A DNA stretch of 64,000 nucleotides from Escarpia spicata (taxonomy: Eukaryota > Annelida > Polychaeta > Sabellida > Siboglinidae). Shown one piece after another: positions 52,784-64,000 of the stretch. The notes under the pieces are model-generated. The model was not told the DNA's origin. It searched no databases and was given only the letters and a program-made list of their open reading frames with translations. Made by a program: the position numbers and the translations under genes. The stretch lies in contig OZ023206.1 of the NCBI GenBank assembly GCA_963995525.1, positions 1,550,001 through 1,614,000 of the forward strand, written 5' to 3'. How positions within the stretch are numbered: the stretch's first letter is position 1; each line of letters starts with the position of its first letter.

Positions 52784-55700
52784 GAATGCATGTTACCGTT
52801 TTATCCCCGTCACGTAAGTTACAAGAACATATTACGTAAGTTATAGGTGTGAAAACTCATCCCCATTTGATGTTTTATCTTGTCTAAAGCAGCAGTACAT
52901 TCAGTACTCACGAGACAAACATGTCCCATGTCAAAATGTTCGAAAAAAATTAATGCATATCACAGCAAAACGGTATTTGTAGTGCACTTTTTTCGGCGGA
53001 AGGATCCTTAATGTGGTCTTACCCCAAATAGATGTTTTGCATGTTACAAATCTTCACGAAGGCTAGATTGATATCATGCTACACACATAACTAGATTAAC
53101 CCCAAATGGGAATGCATGTTACCGTTTTATCCCCGTCACGTAAGTTACAAGAACATATTACGTAAGTTATAGGTGTGAAAACTCATCCCCATTTGAAGTT
53201 TTTTCTTGTCTAAAGCAGCAGTACCTTCAGTACTCACGAGATAAACATGTCCCATATCAAAGTTTTCGAAAAAAAATAATGCAAATCACAGCAAAACGGT
53301 ATTTGTAGTGCACTTTTTTTGGCGGAAGGATCTTTAATGTGGTCTTACCCCAAATATATGTTTTGCACGTTACAAATCTTCACGAAGGCTAGATTGATAT
53401 CAAGCTACACACATAACTAGATTAACCCCAAATGGGAATGCATGTTACCGTTTTATCCCCGTCACGTAAGTTACAAGAACATATGTCGTAAGTTATAGGT
53501 GTGAAAACTCATCCCCATTTCATGTTTTATCTTGTTTAAAGCAGCAGTACATTCAGTACTCACGAGACAAACATGTCCCATGTCAAAATGTTCGAAAAAA
53601 ATTAATGCATATCACAGCAAAACGGTATTTGTAGTGCACTTTTTTCGGCGGAAGGATCCTTAATGTGGTCTTACCCCAAATAGATGTTTTGCATGTTACA
53701 AATCTTCACGAAGGCTAGATTGATATCATGCTACACACATAACTAGATTAACCCCAAATGGGAATGCATGTTACCGTTTTATCCCCGTCACGTAAGTTAC
53801 AAGAACATATTACGTAAGTTATAGGTGTGAAAACTCATCCCCATTTGAAGTTTTTTCTTGTCTAAAGCAGCAGTACCTTCAGTACTCACGAGATAAACAT
53901 GTCCCATATCAAAGTTTTCGAAAAAAATTAATGCAAATCACAGCAAAACGGTATTTGTAGTGCACTTTTTTCGGCGGAAGGATCTTTAATGTGGTCTTAC
54001 CCCAAATATATGTTTTGCACGTTACAAATCTTCACGAAGGCTAGATTGATATCAAGCTACACACATAACTAGATTAACCCCAAATGGGAATGCATGTTAC
54101 CGTTTTATCCCCGTCACGTAAGTTACAAGAACATATGTCGTAAGTTATAGGTGTGAAAACTCATCCCCATTTGATGTTTTATCTTGTTTAAAGCAGCAGT
54201 ACATTCAGTACTCACGAGACAAACATGTCCCATGTCAAAATGTTCGAAAAAAATTAATGCATATCACAGCAAAACGGTATTTGTAGTGCACTTTTTTCGG
54301 CGGAAGGATCCTTAATGTGGTCTTACCCCAAATAGATGTTTTGCATGTTACAAATCTTCACGAAGGCTAGATTGATATCAAGCTACACACATAACTAGAT
54401 TAACCCGAAATGGGAATGCATGTTACCGTTTTATCCCCGTCACGTAAGTTACAAGAACATATTACGTAAGTTATAGGTGTGAAAACTCATCCCCATTTGA
54501 AGTTTTTTCTTGTCTAAAGCAGCAGTACCTTCAGTACTCACGAGACAAACATGTCCCATATGAAAGTTTTCGAAAAAAATTAATGCAAATCACAGCAAAA
54601 CGGTATTTGTAGTGCACTTTTTTCGGCGGAAGGATCTTTAATGTGGTCTTACCCCAAATATATGTTTTCCACGTTACAAATCTTCACGAAGGCTAGATTG
54701 ATATCAAGCTACACACATAACTAGATTAACCCCAAATGGGAATGCATGTTACCGTTTTATCCCCGTCACGTAAGTTACAAGAACATATTACGTAAGTTAT
54801 AGGTGTGAAAACTCATCCCCATTTGATGTTTTATCTTGTCTAAAGCAGCAGTACATTCAGTACTCACGAGACAAACATGTCCCATGTCAAAATGTTAGAA
54901 AAAAATTAATGCATATCACAGCAAAACGGTATTTGTAGTGCACTTTTTTCGGCGGAAGGATCCTTAATTTGGTCTTACCCCAAATAGATGTTTTGCATGT
55001 TACAAATCTTCACGAAGGGTAGATTGATATCAAGCTACACACATAACTAGATTAACCCCAAATGGGAATGCATGTTACCGTTTTATCCCCGTCACGTAAG
55101 TTACAAGAACATATTACGTAAGTTATAGGTGTGAAAACTCATCCCCATTTGAAGTTTTTTCTTGTCTAAAGCAGCAGTACCTTCAGTACTCACGAGACAA
55201 ACATGTCCCATATCAAAGTGTTCGAAAAAATTTAATGCATATCACACCAAAACGGTATTTGTAGTGCACTTTTTTCGGCGGAATGATCTTTAATGTGGTC
55301 TTACCCCAAATAGATGTTTTGAACGTTACAAATCTTCACGAAGGCTAGATTGATATCAAGCTACACACATAACTAGATTAACCCCAAATGGGAATGCATG
55401 TTACCGTTTTATCCCCGTCACGTAAGTTACAAGAACATATTACGTAAGTTATAGGTGTGAAAACTCATCCCCATTTGAATTTTTTTCTTGTCTAAAGCAG
55501 CAGTACCTTCAATACTCACGAGACAAACATGTCCCATGTCCAAGTGTTCGAAAAAAATTAATGCATATCACAGCAAAACGGTATTTGTATTGCACTTTTT
55601 TCGGAGGAAGGATCCTTAATGTGGTCTTACACCAAATATATGTTTTGCATGTTACAAATCTTCACGAAGGCTAGATTGATATCAAGCTACACACATAATT

Positions 55701-56695
55701 AGACTAACCACAAATGGGAATGCATGTTACCGTTCTATCTCCGTCACGTAAGTTACAAGAACATATTACGTCAGTTATAGGTGTGAAAACTCATCCCCAT
55801 TTGAAGTTTTTTCTTGTCTAAAGCAGCAGTACCTTCAGTACTCACGAGACAAACATGTCCCATATCAAAGTGTTCGAAAAAAATTAATGCATATCACAGC
55901 AAAACGGTATTTGTAATGCACTTTTTTCGGCGGAAGGATATTTAATGTGGTCTTACCCCAAATAGATGTTTTGCATGTTACAAATCTTCACGAAGGCTAG
56001 ATTGATATCAAGCTACACACATAACTAGATTAACCCCAAATGGGAATGCATGTTACCGTTTTATCCCCGTCACGTAAGTTACAAGAACATATTACGTAAG
56101 TTATAGGTGTGAAAACTCATCCCCATTTGAAGTTTTTTCTTGTCTAAAGCAGCAGTACCTTCAGTACTCACGAGACAAACATGTCCCATATCAAAGTGTT
56201 CGAAAAAATTTAATGCATATCACACCAAAACGGTATTTGTAGTGCACTTTTTTCGGCGGAATGATCTTTAATGTGGTCTTACCCCAAATAGATGTTTTGA
56301 ACGTTACAAATCTTCACGAAGGCTAGATTGATATCAAGCTACACACATAACTAGACTAACCCCAAATGGGAATGCATGTTACCGTTTTATCCCCGTCACG
56401 TAAGTTACAAGAACATATTACGTAAGTTATAGGTGTGAAAACTCATCCCCATTTGAATTTTTTTCTTGTCTAAAGCAGCAGTACCTTCAGTACTCACGAG
56501 ACAAACATGTCCCATGTCCAAGTGTTCGAAAAAAATTAATGCATATCACAGCAAAACGGTATTTGTAATGCACTTTTTTCGGCGGAAGGATATTTAATGT
56601 GGTCTTACCCCAAATAGATGTTTTGCATGTTACAAATCTTCACGAAGGCTAGATTGATATCAAGCTACACACATAACTAGATTAACCCCAAATGG
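52784..56695 (+). repeat. 12-mer higher-order repeat, copy 2 (monomers 164-175)
   Basis: The fullest copy: GATG with ATCATGC, GAGATAAAC with TTTTTTTGGCGG, ATATGTCG with ATTTCATG, GAGATAAAC, ATATGTCG, TTTTCCACG, GTTAGAA, CACACC, GTATTGCAC, GTAATGCAC, CACACC, hybrid. TTTTTTTGGCGG (about 53318) recurs 3912 bp on. CTTCAATACTC (about 55509) and ACGTCAGTT (about 55770) are private. Confidence 0.9.
56370..56695 (+). repeat. Hybrid monomer (monomer 175)
   Basis: GAATTTTTTTC with GTCCAAG (type of 172) on the left, GTAATGCAC with GGATATTT (type of 173) on the right. The switch lies between about 56525 and 56565. Confidence 0.85.
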
Positions 56696-57673
56696 GAATG
56701 CATGTTACCGTTTTATCCCCGTCACGTAAGTTACAAGAACATATTACGTAAGTTATAGGTGTGAAAACTCATCCCCATTTGATGTTTTATCTTGTCTAAA
56801 GCAGCAGTACATTCAGTACTCACGAGACAAACATGTCCCATGTAAAAATGTTCGAAAAAAATTAATGCATATCACAGCAAAACGGTATTTGTAGTGCACT
56901 TTTTTCGGCGGAAGGATCCTTAATGTGGTCTTACCCCAAATAGATGTTTTGCATGTTACAAATCTTCACGAAGGCTAGATTGATATCATGCTACACACAT
57001 AACTAGATTAACCCCAAATGGGAATGCATGTTACCGTTTTATCCCCGTCACGTAAGTTACAAGAACATATTACGTAAGTTATAGGTGAGAAAACTCATCC
57101 CCATTTGAAGTTTTTTCTTGTCTAAAGCAGCAGTACCTTTAGTACTCACGAGATAAACATGTCCCATATCAAAGTTTTCGAAAAAAATTAATGCAAATCA
57201 CAGCAAAACGGTATTTGTAGTGCACTTTTTTTGGCGGAAGGATCTTTAATGTGGTCTTACCCCAAATATATGTTTTGCACGTTACAAATCTTCACGAAGG
57301 CTAGATTGATATCAAGCTACACACATAACTAGATTAACCCCAAATGGGAATGCATGTTACCGTTTTATCCCCGTCACGTAAGTTACAAGAACATATGTCG
57401 TAAGTTATAGGTGTGAAAACTCATCCCCATTTGATGTTTTATCTTGTTTAAAGCAGCAGTACATTCAGTACTCACGAGACAAACATGTCCCATGTCAAAA
57501 TGTTCGAAAAAAATTAATGCATATCACAGCAAAACGGTATTTGTAGTGCACTTTTTTCGGCGGAAGGATCCTTAATGTGGTCTTACCCCAAATAGATGTT
57601 TTGCATGTTACAAATCTTCACGAAGGCTAGATTGATATCATGCTACACACATAACTAGATTAACCCCAAATGG

Positions 57674-57998
57674 GAATGCATGTTACCGTTTTATCCCCGT
57701 CACGTAAGTTACAAGAACATATTACGTAAGTTATAGGTGTGAAAACTCATCCCCATTTGAAGTTTTTTCTTGTCTAATGCAGCAGTACCTTCAGTACTCA
57801 CGAGATAAACATGTCCCATATCAAAGTTTTCGAAAAAAATTAATGCAAATCACAGCAAAACGGTATTTGTAGTGCACTTTTTTCGGCGGAAGGATCTTTA
57901 ATGTGGTCTTACCCCAAATATATGTTTTGCACGTTAAAATCTTCACGAAGGCTAGATTGATATCAAGCTACACACATAACTAGATTAACCCCAAATGG
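57674..57998 (+). repeat. 325-bp monomer with a lost base (monomer 179)
   Basis: CACGTTACAAATC reads CACGTTAAAATC near 57934. The spacing of ATATGTCG across it is 651 bp instead of 652. Confidence 0.9.
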
Positions 57999-58324
57999 GA
58001 ATGCATGTTACCGTTTTATCCCCGTCACGTAAGTTACAAGAACATATGTCGTAAGTTATAGGTGTGAAAACTCATCCCCATTTGATGTTTTATCTTGTTT
58101 AAAGCAGCAGTACATTCAGTACTCACGAGACAAACATGTCCCATGTCAAAATGTTCGAAAAAAATTAATGCATATCACAGCAAAACGGTATTTGTAGTGC
58201 ACTTTTTTCGGCGGAAGGATCCTTAATGTGGTCTTACCCCAAATAGATGTTTTGCATGTTACAAATCTTCACGAAGGCTAGATTGATATCAAGCTACACA
58301 CATAACTAGATTAACCCGAAATGG

Positions 58325-58650
58325 GAATGCATGTTACCGTTTTATCCCCGTCACGTAAGTTACAAGAACATATTACGTAAGTTATAGGTGTGAAAACTCA
58401 TCCCCATTTGAAGTTTTTTCTTGTCTAAAGCAGCAGTACCTTCAGTACTCACGAGACAAACATATCCCATGTCAAAATGTTAGAAAAAAATTAATGCATA
58501 TCACAGCAAAACGGTATTTGTAGTGCACTTTTTTCGGCGGAAGGATCCTTAATTTGGTCTTACCCCAAATAGATGTTTTGCATGTTACAAATCTTCACGA
58601 AGGGTAGATTGATATCAAGCTACACACATAACTAGATTAACCCCAAATGG
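58325..58650 (+). repeat. Hybrid monomer (monomer 181)
   Basis: The left part (GAAGTTTTTTC, CCTTC) is the type of 169. From ATGTCAAAATGTTAGAA through CCTTAATTTGG and GAAGGGTAG it is the type of 170. Two neighbours became one, which shortens the third 12-mer by 326 bp. ACATATCCCATG at the switch is private. Confidence 0.88.
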
Positions 58651-59628
58651 GAATGCATGTTACCGTTTTATCCCCGTCACGTAAGTTACAAGAACATATT
58701 ACGTAAGTTATAGGTGTGAAAACTCATCCCCATTTGAAGTTTTTTCTTGTCTAAAGCAGCAGTACCTTCAGTACTCACGAGACAAACATGTCCCATATCA
58801 AAGTGTTCGAAAAAAATTAATGCATATCACACCAAAACGGTATTTGTAGTGCACTTTTTTCGGCGGAATGATCTTTAATGTGGACTTACCCCAAATAGAT
58901 GTTTTGAACGTTACAAATCTTCACGAAGGGTAGATTGATATCAAGCTACACACATAACTAGATTAACCCCAAATGGGAATGCATGTTACCGTTTTATCCC
59001 CGTCACGTAAGTTACAAGAACATATTACGTAAGTTATAGGTGTGAAAACTCATCCCCATTTGAATTTTTTTCTTGTCTAAAGCAGCAGTACCTTCAGTAC
59101 TCACGAGACAAACATGTCCCATGTCCAAGTGTTCGAAAAAAATTAATGCATATCACAGCAAAACGGTATTTGTATTGCACTTTTTTCGGAGGAAGGATCC
59201 TTAATGTGGTCTTACACCAAATATATGTTTTGCATGTTACAAATCTTCACGAAGGCTAGATTGATATCAAGCTACACACATAATTAGACTAACCACAAAT
59301 GGGAATGCATGTTACCGTTCTATCGCCGTCACGTAAGTTACAAGAACATATTACGTAAGTTATAGGTGTGAAAACTCATCCCCATTTGAAGTTTTTTCTT
59401 GTCTAAAGCAGCAGTACCTTCAGTACTCACGAGACAAACATGTCCCATATCAAAGTGTTCGAAAAAAATTAATGCATATCACAGCAAAACGGTATTTGTA
59501 ATGCACTTTTTTCGGCGGAAGGATATTTAATGTGGTCTTACCCCAAATAGATGTTTTGCATGTTACAAATCTTCACGAAGGCTAGATTGATATCAAGCTA
59601 CACACATAACTAGATTAACCCCAAATGG

Positions 59629-60606
59629 GAATGCATGTTACCGTTTTATCCCCGTCACATAAGTTACAAGAACATATTACGTAAGTTATAGGTGTGAAAA
59701 CTCATCCCCATTTGATGTTTTATCTTGTCTAAAGCAGCAGTACATTCAGTACTCACGAGACAAACATGTCCCATGTCAAAATGTTCGAAAAAAATTAATG
59801 TATATCACAGCAAAACGGTATTTGTAGTGCACTTTTTTCGGCGGAAGGATCCTTAATGTGGTCTTACCCCAAATAGATGTTTTGCATGTTACAAATCTTC
59901 ACGAAGGCTAGATTGATATCAAGCTACACACATAATTAGATTAACCACAAATGGGAATACATGTTACCGTTCTATCTCCGTCACGTAAGTTACAAGAACA
60001 TATTACGTAAGTTATAGGTATGAAAACTCATCCCCATTTGAAGTTTTTTCTTGTCTAAAGCAGCAGTACCTTCAGTACTCACGAGACAAACATGTCCCAT
60101 ATCAAAGTGTTCGAAAAAAATTAATGCATATCACAGCAAAACGGTATTTGTAATGCACTTTTTTCGGCGGAAGGATATTTAATGTGGTCTTACCCCAAAT
60201 AGATGTTTTGCATGTTACAAATCTTCACGAAGGCTAGATTGATATCAAGCTACACACATAACTAGATTAACCCCAAATGGGAATGCATGTTACCGTTTTA
60301 TCCCCGTCACGTAAGTTACAAGAACATATTACGTAAGTTATAGGTGTGAAAACTCATCCCCATTTGATGTTTTATCTTGTGTAAAGCAGCAGTACATTCA
60401 GTACTCACGAGACAAACATGTCCCATGTCAAAATGTTCGAAAACAATTAATGCATATCACAGCAAAACGGTATTTGTAGTGCACTTTTTTCGGCGGAAGG
60501 ATCCTTAATGTGGTCTTACCCCAAATAGATGTTTTGCACGTTACAAATCTTCACGAAGGCTAGATTGATATCAAGCTACACACATAACTAGATTAACCCC
60601 AAATGG
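59629..60606 (+). repeat. Transitional monomers (185-187)
   Basis: CACATAAG type (185), a TTCTATCTCC, GTAATGCAC type after AATTAGATTAACCAC (186), and a CTTGTGT with GAAAACAATT type (187). Private changes are GTATATCAC (59800), GAATACATG (59955) and AGGTATGAAAAC (60017). They belong to neither the 12-mer nor the 6-mer beside them. Confidence 0.75.
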
Positions 60607-62562
60607 GAATGCATGTTACCGTTTTATCCCCGTCACGTAAGTTACAAGAACATATTACGTAAGTTATAGGTGTGAAAACTCATCCCCATTTGATGTTTTA
60701 TCTTGTGTAAAGCAGCAGTACATTCAGTACTCACGAGACAAACATGTCCCATGTCAAAATGTTCGAAAAAAATTAATGCATATCACAGCAAAACGGTATT
60801 TGTTGTGCACTTTTTTCGGCGGAAGGATCCTTAATGTGGTCTTACCCCAAATAGATGTTTTGCATGTTACAAATCTTCACGAAGGCTAGATTGATATCAA
60901 GCTACACACATAACTAGATTAACCCCAAATGGGAATGCATGTTACCGTTTTATCCCCGTCACATAAGTTACAAGAACATATTACGTAAGTTATAGGTGTG
61001 AAAACTCATCCCCATTTGATGTTTTATCTTGTCTAAAGCAGCAGTACATTCAGTACTCACGAGACAAACATGTCCCATGTAAAAATGTTCGAAAAAAATT
61101 AATGCATATCACAGCAAAACGGTATTTGTAGTGCACTTTTTTCGGCGGAAGGATCCTTAATGTGGTCTTACCCCAAATAGATGTTTTGCATGTTACAAAT
61201 CTTCACGAAGGCTAGATTGATATCAAGCTACACACATAACTAGATTAACCCCAAATGGGAATGCATGTTACCGTTTTATCCCCGTCACGTAAGTTACAAG
61301 AACATATTACGTAAGTTATAGGTGTGAAAACTCATCCCCTTTTGAAGTTTTTTCTTGTCTAAAGCAGCAGTACCTTCAGTACTCACGAGACAAACATGTC
61401 CCATATCAAAGTTTTCGAAAAAAATTAATGCAAATCACAGCAAAACGGTATTTGTAGTGCACTTTTTTCGGCGGAAGGATCTTTAATGTGGTCTTACCCC
61501 AAATATATGTTTTGCACGTTACAAATCTTCACGAAGGCTAGATTGATATCAAGCTACACACATAACTAGATTAACCCCAAATGGGAATGCATGTTACCGT
61601 TTTATCCCCGTCACGTAAGTTACAAGAACATATTACGTAAGTTATAGGTGTGAAAACTCATCCCCATTTGAATTTTTTTCTTGTCTAAAGCAGCAGTACC
61701 TTCAGTACTCACGAGACAAACATGTCGCATATCAAAGTGTTCGAAAAAAATTAATGCATATCACAGAAAAACGGTATTTGTAATGCACTTTTTTCGGCGG
61801 AAGGATATTTAATGTGGTCTTACCCCAAATAGATGTTTTGCATGTTACAAATCTTCACGAAGGCTAGATTGATATCAAGCTACACACATAACTAGATTAA
61901 CCCCAAATGGGAATGCATGTTACCGTTTTATCCCCGTCACGTAAGTTACAAGAACATATTACGTAAGTTATAGGTGTGAAAACTCATCCCCATTTGATGT
62001 TTTATCTTGTCTAAAGCAGCAGTACATTCAGTACTCACGAGACAAACATGTCCCATGTCAAAATGTTCGAAAAAAATTAATGCATATCACAGCAAAACGG
62101 TATTTGTAGTGCACTTTTTTCGGCGGAAGGATCCTTAATGTGGTCTTACCCCAAATATATGTTTTGCATGTTACAAATCTTCACGAAGGCTAGATTGATA
62201 TCATGCTACACACATAACTAGATTAACCCCAAATGGGAATGCATGTTACCGTTTTATCCCCGTCACGTAAGTTACAAGAACATATTACGTAAGTTATAGG
62301 TGTGAAAACTCATCCCCATTTGATGTTTTATCTTGTCTAAAGCAGCAGTACATTCAGTACTCACGAGACAAACATGTCCCATGTAAAAATGTTCGAAAAA
62401 AATTAATGCATATCACAGCAAAACGGTATTTGTAGTGCACTTTTTTCGGCGGAAGGATCCTTAATGTGGTCTTACCCCAAATAGATGTTTTGCATGTTAC
62501 AAATCTTCACGAAGGCTAGATTGATATCAAGCTACACACATAACTAGATTAACCCCAAATGG
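60607..62562 (+). repeat. 6-mer higher-order repeat, copy 1 (monomers 188-193, 1956 bp)
   Basis: Order: CTTGTGT with TTGTTGTGCAC (188), CACATAAG with ATGTAAAAATG (189), CATCCCCTTTTG (190), ATGTCGCATATC with CACAGAAAAACGG (191), GATG with ATATATG and ATCATGC (192), ATGTAAAAATG (193). TTGTTGTGCAC (60800 and 62756) and GTCGCAT (61724 and 63680) set the period at exactly 1956 bp. Confidence 0.93.
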
Positions 62563-64000
62563 GAATGCATGTTACCGTTTTATCCCCGTCACGTAAGTTA
62601 CAAGAACATATTACGTAAGTTATAGGTGTGAAAACTCATCCCCATTTGATGTTTTATCTTGTGTAAAGCAGCAGTACATTCAGTACTCACGAGACAAACA
62701 TGTCCCATGTCAAAATGTTCGAAAAAAATTAATGCATATCACAGCAAAACGGTATTTGTTGTGCACTTTTTTCGGCGGAAGGATCCTTAATGTGGTCTTA
62801 CCCCAAATAGATGTTTTGCATGTTACAAATCTTCACGAAGGCTAGATTGATATCAAGCTACACACATAACTAGATTAACCCCAAATGGGAATGCATGTTA
62901 CCGTTTTATCCCCGTCACATAAGTTACAAGAACATATTACGTAAGTTATAGGTGTGAAAACTCATCCCCATTTGATGTTTTATCTTGTCTAAAGCAGCAG
63001 TACATTCAGTACTCACGAGACAAACATGTCCCATGTAAAAATGTTCGAAAAAAATTAATGCATATCACAGCAAAACGGTATTTGTAGTGCACTTTTTTCG
63101 GCGGAAGGATCCTTAATGTGGTCTTACCCCAAATAGATGTTTTGCATGTTACAAATCTTCACGAAGGCTAGATTGATATCAAGCTACACACATAACTAGA
63201 TTAACCCCAAATGGGAATGCATGTTACCGTTTTATCCCCGTCACGTAAGTTACAAGAACATATTACGTAAGTTATAGGTGTGAAAACTCATCCCCTTTTG
63301 AAGTTTTTTCTTGTCTAAAGCAGCAGTACCTTCAGTACTCCCGAGACAAACATGTCCCATATCAAAGTTTTCGAAAAAAATTAATGCAAATCACAGCAAA
63401 ACGGTATTTGTAGTGCACTTTTTTCGGCGGAAGGATCTTTAATGTGGTCTTACCCCAAATATATGTTTTGCACGTTACAAATCTTCACGAAGGCTAGATT
63501 GATATCAAGCTACACACATAACTAGATTAACCCCAAATGGGAATGCATGTTACCGTTTTATCCCCGTCACGTAAGTTACAAGAACATATTACGTAAGTTA
63601 TAGGTGTGAAAACTCATCCCCATTTGAATTTTTTTCTTGTCTAAAGCAGCAGTACCTTCAGTACTCACGAGACAAACATGTCGCATATCAAAGTGTTCGA
63701 AAAAAATTAATGCATATCACAGAAAAACGGTATTTGTAATGCACTTTTTTCGGCGGAAGGATATTTAATGTGGTCTTACCCCAAATAGATGTTTTGCATG
63801 TTACAAATCTTCACGAAGGCTAGATTGATATCAAGCTACACACATAACTAGATTAACCCCAAATGGGAATGCATGTTACCGTTTTATCCCCGTCACGTAA
63901 GTTACAAGAACATATTACGTAAGTTATAGGTGTGAAAACTCATCCCCATTTGATGTTTTATCTTGTCTAAAGCAGCAGTACATTCAGTACTCACGAGACA
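62563..64000 (+). repeat. 6-mer higher-order repeat, copy 2, cut by the window edge (monomers 194-198)
   Basis: Continues the order of copy 1 through the first 134 bp of its fifth monomer. CTCCCGAGAC (about 63339) is the only private change I noticed, so this is among the youngest duplications in the window. It probably continues beyond the edge. Confidence 0.92.
63867..64000 (+). repeat. Partial last monomer (monomer 198)
   Basis: First 134 bp of a GATGTTTTATC, CATTC monomer, ending within CACGAGACA. The array shows no sign of ending here. Confidence 0.97.

Larger units (their letters stand above)
56696..59628 (+). repeat. 12-mer higher-order repeat, copy 3, shortened to 9 monomers (monomers 176-184)
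   Basis: Monomers 176-180 match 164-168 at 3912 bp. One monomer is then lost by fusion (181), and 182-184 match 171-173. Private changes are GGTGAGAAAAC (57088), CCTTTAGTAC (57138), CTAATGCAGC (57775), TGGACTTACC (58881) and TTCTATCGCC (59320). Confidence 0.88.
1..64000. repeat. Satellite DNA array, 326-bp tandem monomer, about 196 monomer-equivalents
   Basis: The start motif GAATGCATGTTACCG recurs at 1, 327, 653, 979, 1305, 1631 and so on to 63867, always on the same strand. After allowing for three 119-bp deletions and seven 1-bp indels, the last start is exactly 197 periods from the first, so no foreign DNA interrupts the array. The first monomer has 120 G+C of 326 (36.8%) and 10 CpG, near the 11 expected from its composition. 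In the consensus the longest stop-free stretch I traced is about 54 codons (plus strand, offsets 35-196) and has no early ATG; the best ATG-started frame has 36 codons (minus strand). Both recur in every monomer and show no coding signature. Satellites of this kind form centromeric or pericentromeric heterochromatin in plants and animals. Assignment to a centromere is inference, because no kinetochore or retrotransposon mark lies inside. Confidence 0.99.

Noticed and set aside
1..64000. CRISPR array
   Set aside because: The repeated unit is 326 bp with no alternation of short repeats and unique spacers; all parts of the unit repeat.
1..64000. Tandem rRNA genes or their intergenic spacer
   Set aside because: No conserved rRNA sequence anywhere, and the unit is far too short and uniform.
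1..64000. A protein-coding tandem repeat (long repetitive ORF)
   Set aside because: 326 is not a multiple of 3 and stops occur in the frames I traced within each monomer, so no frame stays open across units.
1..64000. Telomeric or microsatellite stretches inside the array
   Set aside because: No TTTAGGG, TTAGGG or other short tandem motif runs beyond homopolymers of about 7-8 bases were seen.
1..64000. An encoded, previously undescribed system
   Set aside because: The phase of the monomer can be followed from the first to the last base with only seven single-base indels and three copies of one deletion, which leaves no room for any non-satellite element.

Overview
The whole 64 kb window is one uninterrupted, head-to-tail satellite DNA array. 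The unit is about 326 bp and every copy is on the same strand. Taking the first base of the window as phase 1, I could follow the phase from end to end: 197 consecutive monomers plus a 134-bp partial one at the right edge. Of these, 194 are within 1 bp of 326 bp and three share one 119-bp internal deletion. I see no unique flanking DNA, transposon insertion, inversion, gene, tRNA or rRNA. The unit is AT-rich (120 G+C of 326 in the first monomer, about 37%) and stop-rich, and nothing in it looks coding.

This is eukaryotic heterochromatin, most likely centromeric or pericentromeric. The best guess for the organism is a plant. A 326-bp monomer with a BamHI site (GGATCC) in a subset of copies resembles the BamHI satellite (pBV) of beet centromeres, reported at about 326-328 bp. 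That is recalled from the literature and not checked against a sequence, so it stays a hypothesis.

Neighbouring monomers differ at only a few percent of positions (monomers 1 and 2 differ at 10 by hand count). The differences are diagnostic and recur in ordered blocks, giving a patchwork of higher-order repeats (HORs) with changing period. Monomers 3-10 (0.65-3.2 kb) hold a 4-mer (1304 bp). Monomers 11-43 (3.3-14.0 kb) hold a 7-mer (2282 bp) repeated four times, nested in a 19-mer (about 6195 bp) repeated twice. At 14.0-16.0 kb there is a 3-mer (978 bp). At 16.0-23.5 kb there are 2-, 9- and 12-mer relationships. At 23.5-25.4 kb lies a module that returns 57 monomers later at 41.7-43.7 kb. At 25.4-39.1 kb there is a 9/10-mer family carrying three copies of a truncated 207-bp monomer, with periods 3260, 1185 and 2815 bp. 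At 39.1-41.7 kb there is a 3-mer; at 43.3-48.2 kb a 5-mer (1630 bp) in three copies; at 48.2-59.6 kb a 12-mer (3912 bp) in nearly three copies; and at 60.6-64.0 kb a 6-mer (1956 bp).

The biology visible here is the recombination history of a satellite: unequal exchange or amplification with changing register, hybrid monomers at block boundaries, and private indels that act as tracers and let events be ordered in time. No encoded system is visible. Candidate protein-binding features (a duplicated ACGTAAGTTA motif, A/T tracts, a weak CENP-B-box resemblance) are listed with low confidence. Monomer numbers in the entries count from position 1.
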